Assembly: GCA_028671895.1 (NCBI GenBank)
Contig: JAPMAC010000207.1
Coordinates: forward strand, 4,526,001-4,590,000
Direction: 5' to 3'
From: Oenanthe sinensis
Taxonomy: Eukaryota > Streptophyta > Magnoliopsida > Apiales > Apiaceae
DNA: 64,000 nt
Shown here: piece by piece, positions 55,601 through 64,000 of the stretch
Position numbering within the stretch: the first letter of the stretch is position 1
Layout: each line of letters begins with the position of its first letter
Program-made: the position numbers and the translations under genes
Notes under the pieces: model-generated
Told to the model about the DNA's origin: nothing
The model's input: only the letters and a program-made list of their open reading frames with translations
The model's database searches: none

Positions 55601-56696
55601 AGGCAAAAACAAATTTTGCATGGTTCCGTTTGTACGTTCATCGTTTACCTCGTTTTAAACTCATCCAATTCAACTCAAACGACTTCCATATATTTTACAC
55701 TACTACTTGGGAATGTACTCAAGACATCCCATGCCCAAACACAATTAATCGACACTCCAAACATTGCCAATAACTCATCCAATTCATCACCAATGCAACA
55801 TAGCTTTTAAAAACCAATTTACTTATTCGAACATAACAATTTACTCACTCCTCTTAACATCCTCAACTCTTAACCAAGTCATCTTCAGATTACACATTTA
55901 TAAGTCTTAACTAAATCATCACTACATCACACAACCATAGACAACAAAACAAGCACTTATTCTTATGATCAAAGCCATAACATAGCATGCTATATCACAT
56001 AAACATCACATAGCTAGGGTTTGTATTTTCAAGTTACCCATGCTCATTAACAACTACCCAAAGCTTAAACAACTCATTAACAAGCATTCCAGAATTTTCC
56101 AGGATTAAAGTTACTGTTCACGTTCTTGAACTTTCATAAAAATCACAAGCTTCCATGGTTAACTTTGCATGAAATTAAAGTATGTTATGGACAAAGTTAC
56201 TACCTTTCTTTTAAGCTCTAACTCACTATGATCAAGCAAGTATGATGTGAGATTTGAATTTTTCTTCCTATTCCTCCTTATTCTTGGCCGAATGGTTCTC
56301 CCTTGCTAGCTACCTTTGCTGATTTTTATTTCTTTGTTTTCTTTACTTATGTCAAATACTTGACCCTTGGCTAAATAAAAAGCTAGTCAAGTCTTGGTCT
56401 TGGTCAAGTCTTCTTTGACTTCATATAATATACTAGCATTTCTTATTTCATAAATCCAATGCAAGTATTAGTATTTTTAACAATCCATGTCAAAATAAAA
56501 TAAGCTCTTTAGCAATCTTTGGGGATCATTAAATTTTCCAATTTCATAATGATTCATGACGATACATTTAATCTTTATCTCGTTCTGGCACTTTTAATTA
56601 TTTGATTGCCCAACAAAACCTTATTCCATAATTATCATCCAGTACATACTTTTAATAACAAGGTTTTAAAAGTACCTGGATTTTAGGGATATTACA
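52637..56696 (-). repeat. 5' LTR of element E (4060 bp, deleted)
   Basis: Partner of 43133-48835. It is near-identical up to about 55300, then lacks roughly 1.8 kb present in the other copy (about 45665-47480), and resumes at TTCAAGATTTATGG (about 55368). A short AT-rich filler made of locally repeated pieces sits at the joint. Confidence 0.92.
53872..54735. repeat. About 70-bp tandem array in 5' LTR of E, 13 units
   Basis: Same unit as the array at 44370-45110, with about two more copies, showing length change since insertion. Confidence 0.9.
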
Positions 56697-56962
56697 AACC
56701 TTCTAACTCTGATGATCTACAGTCTCTGACAGACTATAAATTCTGATAGTCTATAGACTCTTATCAACTCAGAGACTCTGATTTTATTTCTTCTGAAAAT
56801 CTTCTAAGTATAAATACTCTTGATACTTGTACAGGGTCTAACTAGACTCTGATTTACATTTACTTTGATCAGAGACTAGAAACATTTATTCTATTATAGA
56901 TATATATATGCTAGATTCTGTTCTAGTATTTTGTACATCATCAAATGAATATATTCTTAACA
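56697..56962 (-). repeat. 3' LTR of element F, proximal piece
   Basis: On the minus strand it begins TGTTAAGAATATATTCATTTG, homologous to the LTR start of element C. It contains the AGACTCTGA/CAGAGTCT motifs (56710-56870). It joins 43132 across element E. Confidence 0.9.
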
Positions 56963-57108
56963 ATCTCCCCCTATTTATGCTTTATAAAATTAAAGCATAA
57001 ATCAAGGTATGATGATGTCAGAGCAGACTGATTGCTATACAAATCAAGTTCCATTAGTTCAGTTAATTTCACCGTATCGAAGCTGCTTGAACTCGGAATG
57101 GATACCTT
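56963..57108 (-). mobile_element. 3' end of the interior of element F, with polypurine tract
   Basis: The minus strand reads AAATAGGGGGAGAT (56963-56976) before the LTR, and the next 35 bases match the 3' end of the interior of element C (up to GATGATGTC). Similarity then stops. The rest of F is either very diverged or displaced by the AT-rich and motif-rich DNA that follows; no coding part of F is recognisable in the window. Confidence 0.75.
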
Positions 57109-57420
57109 GTTAAATAAGTTTAATTATAAACTTTTAATAAGTTTATTTTATAAAATTTATTTTACAAACTTTTATTAGTTTATGTTATAAATTTTAATTA
57201 ATTTATTTTATAAATTCTAAATAAAATTAATTTTATAAACTTTTTTAGTATATGTTATAAATTTTAATTAGTTTATTTTATAAATTTTAAATAAAATTTA
57301 TTTTGTAAACTTTTATAAAATTTATTTTATAAACTTTTATTATTTTATGCTATAAATTTTAATTAGTTTATTTTATAAGTTTTAATAAAATTAAGTTTAT
57401 AATTTAAATTTACTAAAACA
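57109..57420. repeat. AT-rich degenerate tandem repeat
   Basis: Repeated pieces such as TTTATTTTATAAATTTTAAT and ATAAACTTTTA, unit roughly 30-60 bp. No coding content. Similar AT-rich low-complexity DNA continues at 57800-58020. Confidence 0.75.
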
Positions 57421-57534
57421 AATCAACGTGGTCCATTTTTAATCCACTCGGCCAGCTCCTTAAAGTCCACGCGTGGAATGTTTTTCAAAAGTATACAAGT
57501 TGACTAGTTTGTCTGGTCATCCTCAAATGATACT

Positions 57535-57790
57535 TAACAATGTCATTGATTGTTAAGGGCTAAAAGGGAGCCGGTAGTTAGTGGTTTTGTCTCGTAGCTC
57601 CGATTGTTAACAAATTTCGGGTCAAAGGCTAGTTGACAACTCTAATTGTTATGCATATGCTGACCTGCTCCGATTGTTAATTTGAGGTTTTCCGATTGTT
57701 ATGTTGTTGTTGACCTAGTCATCTATTGTTAACCACCTCAAGAACCTCCGATTGTTATCCAACTAATGCATCCAATTGTTATTCAATTAG
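57535..57790. repeat. CCGATTGTTA motif cluster
   Basis: Eight dispersed copies of CCGATTGTTA or one-base variants in about 250 bp. The same word occurs three or more times in the LTR of element A (41927-42110). It may be part of an old LTR belonging to the gag fragment that follows, but I could not fix LTR ends. Confidence 0.7.
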
Positions 57791-58279
57791 GATAATTAGC
57801 CTTATTTTTTTATGATTTATTTAGATGTTTCTAGAAAATTTAAAATTCATAAAATTAAATTTTTATTAAATAATAATTTATGATTTATTTAATTTTTAAT
57901 AAAATTAAAATTCTTGAAAATTAATTTCTTTTTGTAAATATTTATTTTTTATTAATATATTTTCTAAGAAAATTAAAAAATTTAGATATTTAAATTTTTT
58001 TTAAATATTAAATTAAGGGTATGCAAGGGGTTTGTAGTTGAAGATTTTTTTGTGTATTGAAGACAATTAAAACCGGCTGAAGAAAACCCAATGAATTCAA
58101 TTCTAGAACAGGCCGAAGAAGAAGCGATATTAATTTCCTCATAGGTTTACTCCATAGGATCCCACTAGTTATTCGGATGCTGGAAAAGAAGAGATTAATT
58201 TAGGTACAATTTTTAGTTGATTTTTTGAATGAAAAATGTCAGGGGTTAAAGTAGTGAAGGGAACAGACTGGACATCCTG

Positions 58280-59113
58280 GTATATATCTCAGTTGAAAGC
58301 CATAAAGATTATTCTACAGAGAGATTAAAAGAAGTTCATGCTAATACTGCAGATCATCTAGAACATATGATTATAACCATTAGGGATATAAGGATATGAC
58401 CACATTATCTTTAGACAAATAAAATGGTGTGCTGAAGACCTATGGACTAGAACAAGAGCTGAAGAAGATAATATTTAGTAAAACAGGTTGTTAGTATATC
58501 CACTGTATGTGTGACCCAAGAACCAAATTTGATTGAAGTCAATGTTAGGAACCTCTGAACAGAAATAAAATGATCCTATAAGCTGAATTGGAGATATAGT
58601 AGCTCAAGAAAGTGGTCAAGGTGGTGAAAGTGAATTTGAAACTTTGGAATAACTTGAGAAACTGGACCACAAGTCAATCCTGAAAGGCTACTAAAAGTTC
58701 AGTGACATCAGATTTAGACAGAATCCCAATTCTTAATTGAAGGTCCTTACCTATAGATTTCATAGGGGAGAATTTCAAGATCATTTCAAGAGGCGGTTGC
58801 AAAATAGGGATGGTTGAAAATAGCAAGACAAGATCAGAGTTGTGCTACACAGTTTGAAGAAGCCTGAACAAGCAAAATATGACAAAGACTGTGTTGAGTT
58901 GAAATAAGAATCTCAATCATTAGTGAGGATGCAGCGAGGGAAAGCTTTTATTGGTGAAGTTAAATGCAAGGTTGGTTCTATCAATGACAGTGATGCACCA
59001 TATGGATATCTGGCATTAATGACCAACACTGGAGATGAATCACTAAGCACTTCACATGTAAACATTCTAACTAGTATACTTTTATCTAATTCAGAACTGT
59101 ATAATTATTAAGT
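58280..59113 (+). pseudogene. gag: Element I: orphan SIRE-like gag fragment
   Basis: Plus-strand remnant matching the Gag of element B. HLEHMIITIRDIR then TTLSLDK-stop-NGVLKTYGLEQE (58360-58475) corresponds to HLEHRITAIRESRDL and SLEKLYGVLKTYELEQE. Further on, SDAPYGYLALMTNTGDES (58995-59040) resembles the LCNFALMAKS block after the first zinc knuckle. Frameshifts and stops are frequent. No primer site, pol or LTR pair was found for it. Confidence 0.65.
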
Positions 59114-60209
59114 TTTGAAATGTATTATATTCATTTCAGCATGTTAGCATCTTAGGATTTAAATGCTTAATTGATTGCTAAGAACAAGATTGCATGCTAG
59201 GATTCATGAGTTTAAATTAGTACATTCCATACTTGATTTTTTATGCAGTAAAATGAATATCTAGAATTAGATAGGTTGTTCTAGATAGTTAGGTGTATCC
59301 CTGAACATTTACTGGAACTTGATTTAAATCTTATGTGATTTAATACCCCTTCTAATGTTGTGAAAATTATTGTGATAAATGACTTGTTAAGTGTATGTGG
59401 AACTTGATATTGCTTATAATGTTTTATTCAAATATTCTGCATATTCTTGAAATTGTTTATGTGCTTATTTTCATATGATTTGCTCATGCTCACATAGTTG
59501 TACAAAATGCCATATTAGATCATGTATTGCTTATTAGGGATAAGATGATTAAAAGATGGTAGAATTATCTAAAAATATAGATTCGAGGCTTAATCTAAAA
59601 CTGACTTAGGTAATTAGAGATAGTTAAAATGTTAGACAACAATAGAAATGGATTAGGAAAAATTAGTAATTAATTTATTAGTTATTCTATTCCATATGCT
59701 TTTAGAAAATTATTGAATATCTGTAAATCTGCATGACACCTGTCACATTTGTGTAGAATGGTTAAAGTAGATAGTACTAAATTTTTTAATATGCATAACA
59801 TGCCTGAATTGCATAATTCTTACCTATAATGCAGTGAAGCTGAATGTTACTATGTGTTCTTATTTTCATGCTTGTTTATATAAATTTGAAAATACATATC
59901 TCAGAACTTGCATAATCTTAGGCAAAGCATATATAAGAATCACAATAGGGTAAAGACTGCTAGTCCATCTAAAGTTAGCTTGAAATCACTAATCTCGTGG
60001 CATTAAGACTACCTTGTCAAGGCTGCTGTAAATGAGAAGTGATCAGTCAAAGATAAGTCTGTACATGTTAAGGATGAAGCTGTTGTTTCCACTGTTTAAA
60101 GTAATATCTCTAACCCATCTGGACTCAATTGAAGTTGAGTACCAAGAAGTTTATTCATTTATGATTGCAGAGTATGTAACAAAAGACAAAATTTTATTCT
60201 ATAAAACAA
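59114..60209. other. AT-rich sequence with no recognised feature
   Basis: About 1.1 kb in which I recognise no protein, repeat or RNA gene. It may be decayed element sequence or low-copy DNA. Confidence 0.5.
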
Positions 60210-61308
60210 TGTCAATATTTGTAGAAGGGGGTTGAATACAAATATTTCACCTGTTAAACCTTTTAACAGTTTTCTTAATAATATTTAAAGTAAGAACAAT
60301 TAAAGCTAGGATAAGTATTTGAATAAACACAAGATGTTTAAAATTACTGATGGATTGATTTATCCATTAATGTGTATTTTTACTCAAATAATCTAGGTTA
60401 ATGGAACCTAGCTGCGATTACAAGGTAAGAAAAATAAAATTAACTGTTCTTACAAGTGTTCTAAGGTTGAACAATTGTTTTTAAGATATTGTCTAACTTG
60501 TCTATCTTCTAACAATGCTCCCCACACTTGTTTATATAACACAAGTGTGTTTACAATCGTAGAAAGAGTATAAAATAATTAATCTATTCTAGGATTGTTT
60601 TTTATCTATCTTTCCTTTTGCCTATTTCTATTTTGAGAAATGTGTTCAGACTTGGAAAGACAACTTCACTCTGAGTCTTCAAAGTCAGTATAGACTATCT
60701 TCCATATGTATGCTTTATGTCTTGTTGTGCAGTCCCTATCAATTGATAATTTGTTGTTAAGCATATTAATTTATTCTTCCTTGTATCCATCAACTGATAT
60801 TCTTCTTCCATTGATCTTGATATCCATCAGTTGATAATAAATGTTGACTTATCGATTGGTAGATGTTATCAATTGATATATCAATCGATGGTTCTTCATA
60901 TCAGTTGATGGTCTTCAATCTTTGACTTGACTTTTTATCAATTGATCTTTTATCAGTTGATGCCTCCAAATCAATTGATCATCCTTCTCTTGTACAATTT
61001 TCATGTCTTCAAATAATTATAATTTAAGAGTCTAAATTATACATCAATTAATAACCAATATCAATCGACTCTAGTATTAATTGATAAGAGTTTATCAATC
61101 GACTAAAGCCATATCAATTGAAGTAGACTACGTACGCCTATGCTACATTCATATTATCAGTTGATTAACATAAACATGTCAACTGATAAATGGTTTCCTC
61201 ATCAATCGATATTTATAGTTTTTATATCAATTGTCCAGTTACAATAAAAATATAATTTCATGATTATAAGATTTAATGTTATCATCAAAGTTACATAGAT
61301 TCCTAAGA
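60210..61308 (-). repeat. 3' LTR of element H (about 1.1 kb)
   Basis: The plus strand starts TGTCAATATTTGTAGAAGG, then GGGTTGAATAC, like the U5 ends of related LTRs. It ends CCTAAGA; the expected terminal CA is mutated if the boundary is right. About sixteen ATCAATTGAT/ATCAGTTGAT/ATCAATCGAT copies lie between 60735 and 61235. Confidence 0.7.
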
Positions 61309-61325
61309 ATCTCCCCATATTCATG
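61309..61325 (-). promoter_or_regulatory. Polypurine tract of element H
   Basis: The minus strand reads ATGAATATGGGGAGAT next to the LTR, a variant of the AAATAGGGGGAGAT tract of B, C and F. Confidence 0.7.
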
Positions 61326-61480
61326 TTTGTGACAAAAACAAGCATAAATCTATTTGATGATAACAAAACCCCTAATACAATGGCATTCATATAGAATCAA
61401 GAAATTAAATAGCACTTAAATTTTAGAAGTACCATTGTTATGAACTTTGCAAGCTACTTCTATCTTTCAAGGGTTCATTT

Positions 61481-63534
61481 CTACATCTTCTTCCTCTTCT
61501 CAGCATTCTCCTTCAGTTGCCTTATGAATGAGCTTCTCAATATCTGCTCATCTCTGTCTGAATCTCCAAGATACCTCATAAGATAAATGATTTCTTGATC
61601 TGTGATTTTGTCAAGATGTTTACAAATGTCAAAGTACTTTTTGTTTCCTTCAATATCTGTAAATATCATGGCATAAACTGGTTCCAGCACCACAGTATTC
61701 ACTTGTGACTCCCAAAGCTTTAAATGAGGATCTTAATCAATTTCAGTAGGCAATCTCCTTAGCTTTGTGATTTGATGTTCTATCTCATGAGCAACTGTGA
61801 TATTTAACTTGAATCTTTTATTGAGTAGAGGCATAATTTTCTTTAAAGTGTTTTAACCATGCTTCATGATCAACCTCATTGGATAAGTTGCCTTGTGCCC
61901 ATCTTCGTATTCTAAACTCATGCACTACTCATGATTTGAAGTTGTTAGATGAGTTTTGAAACCTATCAATCCTTTTTCACTGATTCTTGGCACTTCCTTC
62001 AATTCATATCATTTAAGAAAAATTTCTTTTGAGTCTCCTTGTATCCCCTTTATTGAATATTGTTCTTGTTGGATAGATTCTTGGGTCTTGACTGTTGTTT
62101 TTCTGACCATTTTAATTTGCCTCTTTGGTTTTGGGGATTGGTCCTCAATTGCATCCATTTGATTCCACTTCAGTTGCATTTGCATTGTCATTTCAGCATC
62201 CTCCTTTTCTCTTCTAGAAGCATCTGCACTTCCTAAAGAAATGGCTCCTTGTAGCAATTTTTCACCTGAAAATCTTTCTTTCTTCTTCTTCCCCTCGTCA
62301 ATCATAATAGCTTTCCCTTTTTTTTTCTTCTAGTTGAACAAACTTTTCTGCATGAACATTTACTTCATTTGTAGTTTCAGTTGCATTTTCATTTACAGCC
62401 TTGGACTGTGCAATGAAATCATCCAAGTTCCCTGTTTGAGCAGCCTTCTTCATTAATTCTATGCTCTGCTTCAATTGCTCAAAATTTCTCCTTTTTATTC
62501 AATTAGCTCCTTGGTTTCAAGTTCCCTAGAAATCCTCCTAGCTTCCAAGTCAGCATCAAATTGTTATACATTGCTTCTTTTCTTTTCCAAATCATCCTTG
62601 CAATAATTTGATGATTTGCTCATGCTTCCTTTTGTTTGCCTGCTCCTACTCACCCCTCTAAATTTGCTACTACTGCTAGCTCCAACTCCTCATGTTCCAT
62701 TCCCACCACTACCATCCTTGTCCTTGTCTTTCTTATCTTTATTCTCCCGCTTTTTATTATCATCACAAGAGGGATGTGATGGCCTCTTGTCAAGAAATTT
62801 CTGTAGAATTTGTGCATGGAGGGCATGTCCCTTAATTATGTCATTCATCTTTGGTTCCAAAGAAGAGGCCCTCTTTTATAAATCATTGTAGCCCCTAGCA
62901 TCCTTGAGAAATTTTTGTTGAATATATGGAGAGTGCCATGAGGTAATTTCTCATCCAACCTTCTTTCTAGCACATCTTTTGTAGAGGAAATATAATCTTT
63001 GATTGAGACCAATTCTTGTCTAACTCCTGTCACAATCATCTTCTGAACATTGAGTTGGTCCCTCAAGCATTGAGCTATTCTTCTATGTGTAGAATCAGCA
63101 AATTACACCTCCATCATTGACCTCCTATACTGAGAAAGAAGTTCTTCTTCTGCATCTGCTAAGCTGCCATCAACTGTGCTCATCCATAGTTCTTCATCAC
63201 TGTCATTGTCAATATCTCCTGGAGCTAGATGACATACATCTTCAACATTTACTATCCTTTCCTTCCAATTTCTCGTTCTCTACTCAATATGCTCCAATCC
63301 TAGAGTTGACTCAGCATCCCTGTTTGTGGAGGTAGCCAATCCTTGATATCTTATATCAGGATGCACAATGTTCCTTGGATCCAACTCTCTTGCATCAACA
63401 TCTTCATCTTCTACATCCACATCCTCCAACTTCTTAGTCTCCTTATTTACTCCATTCCCACTTGCTTCATTTGAAATAGGTACTCTCCCTATCTTCTTGA
63501 CTCCTTCATCCTCAGACATGAGTTCATTTTCCAA
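61481..63534 (-). pseudogene. Third ORF of element H, C-terminal part (broken)
   Basis: A chain of minus-strand open pieces: 63280-63534 (acidic, KLEDVDVEDEDVDARELD), 62845-63066 (coiled-coil-like, RQELVSIKDYISSTKDVLER), 62009-62305 (REKEDAEMTMQMQLKW then a Lys-rich patch) and 61481-61702 (YFDICKHLDKITDQEIIYLM, ending in Lys-rich sequence). The order, charge pattern and position before the LTR agree with the third ORFs of B and C, but sequence similarity is weak. Stops and frameshifts separate the pieces. It continues upstream into the motif-rich stretch after 63535. Confidence 0.6.
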
Positions 63535-64000
63535 GTCCTATGCATATTGAAGAATTATGAAATCACTCTCAGTCATCTCTCTATTTTTCTTCAGGATCTC
63601 ATCCTAGAATCTCACCTCTCCCCCACTCATACCTTGTGCACCTTCTAAGGTGGGGCCTTCAAGTGTTTCACTCTCATTCCTAGAAGAAATAGGAATGACC
63701 TCTCTCTCTCAATTTTCCAGGCTGCAAGCCTGCCTCTCACTCAACTCACTCAGTCCTAAAAGAGTGTGTGCAACATCAATAGATTGAGTATCAATTGATG
63801 TGAAAATATTAATAATTGATGAGGTTGACATATCCATCGATTGATGCATACCCATCGATCGATGTTGAGTATCGATCGATGGCTTATCAGACGATGTCTG
63901 ATTATCAATTGATGAGAGTACATCAATTGATGAGGTTGAAACAAATGAAGTTGAAGGAAATTCAGTGTTTAGATTTGAGATAATGTTTGAAATAGTGTTT
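63535..64000 (-). repeat. Internal ATCAATTGAT motif cluster of element H
   Basis: Nine copies of ATCAATTGAT, ATCGATCGAT and one-base variants at 63772-63935, matching the LTR motif of the same element. It lies in or just before the third-ORF region. The region 63535-63770 also reads as Glu/Ser-rich coding-like sequence on the minus strand with stops. Confidence 0.75.

Larger units (their letters stand above)
43133..56696 (-). mobile_element. Element E: Ty3/gypsy chromovirus (Tekay-like), large LTRs, internally deleted
   Basis: Minus-strand element with LTRs 43133-48835 (3') and 52637-56696 (5'), primer site 52621-52632 and purine tract 48836-48848. The interior of only 3.8 kb encodes a pre-gag ORF, gag, and integrase with chromodomain. 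Protease, RT and RNase H are gone. TSD is AACAT (43128-43132) against AACCT (56697-56701), one mismatch. It sits in the 3' LTR of element F. It cannot move without proteins from a relative. Confidence 0.93.
60210..64000 (-). mobile_element. Element H: SIRE-like Ty1/copia, 3' end
   Basis: 3' LTR (60210-61308), purine tract and the C-terminal parts of a third ORF, all on the minus strand. The rest is beyond the window. The layout matches B and C. The LTR and the interior share an ATCAATTGAT-like motif not used by the other elements, so this is a separate family. Confidence 0.75.

Overview
The window is plant nuclear DNA, almost certainly from a dicot, and consists almost entirely of LTR retrotransposons nested inside one another. 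I see no host protein gene, tRNA, rRNA or CRISPR array. The evidence is Ty1/copia proteins of the SIRE/Maximus type (large Gag, PR-INT-RT-RH polyprotein, extra long third ORF), Ty3/gypsy proteins of Tat-like and chromovirus (Tekay-like) type, TG...CA long terminal repeats, initiator-tRNA-Met primer sites, purine tracts and 5-bp target-site duplications (TSDs). Most copies are broken by stops and frameshifts. I cannot name the species.

I label the elements A to J. Element F (SIRE-like, minus strand) is the oldest layer at the centre; its 3' LTR is split between 42752-43132 and 56697-56962. Into that LTR came element E (gypsy, minus, 43133-56696) and element A (SIRE-like, minus; 5' LTR split between 41392-42751 and 8171-8789, coding part 3452-8170). 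Into A came gypsy element G (minus, 1-3451, in the reverse transcriptase) and SIRE-like element C (plus, 8790-41391, in the LTR; TSD CCAGA). Into C came element B (SIRE-like, minus, 9710-24433, in gag; TSD GACCC) and solo LTR D (plus, 31948-37374, in the third ORF; TSD AAAGC). Into D came solo LTR J (34318-35796; TSD GTATT). The deepest chain is F > A > C > D > J. To the right lie an orphan copia gag fragment (I, about 58.3-59.1 kb) and the 3' part of another SIRE-like element on the minus strand (H, 60210 to the window end).

Element B looks complete and young. Its 1.3-kb LTRs differ at only two places that I can find, and gag, pol and a 1376-residue third ORF are all open. Pol has no AUG, so it should be made as a Gag-Pol fusion through a -1 frameshift in a 40-nt overlap. 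E has 4 to 5.7-kb LTRs carrying an expanded array of about 70-bp units, an extra ORF before gag, and a deletion that removed protease, RT and RNase H.

The most striking pattern is that the SIRE-like families each carry their own short reiterated motif. It is clustered in the LTR and repeated inside the element: ATCTCGATC in B, TCAGAGTCTA/TAGACTCTGA in C and F, ATCAATTGAT-like in H, and CCGATTGTTA in the LTR of A and beside fragment I. A long, poorly conserved third ORF accompanies the motif wherever that part of the element is in the window (B, C, H). I propose, as inference, that motif and protein form a family-specific self-recognition pair.
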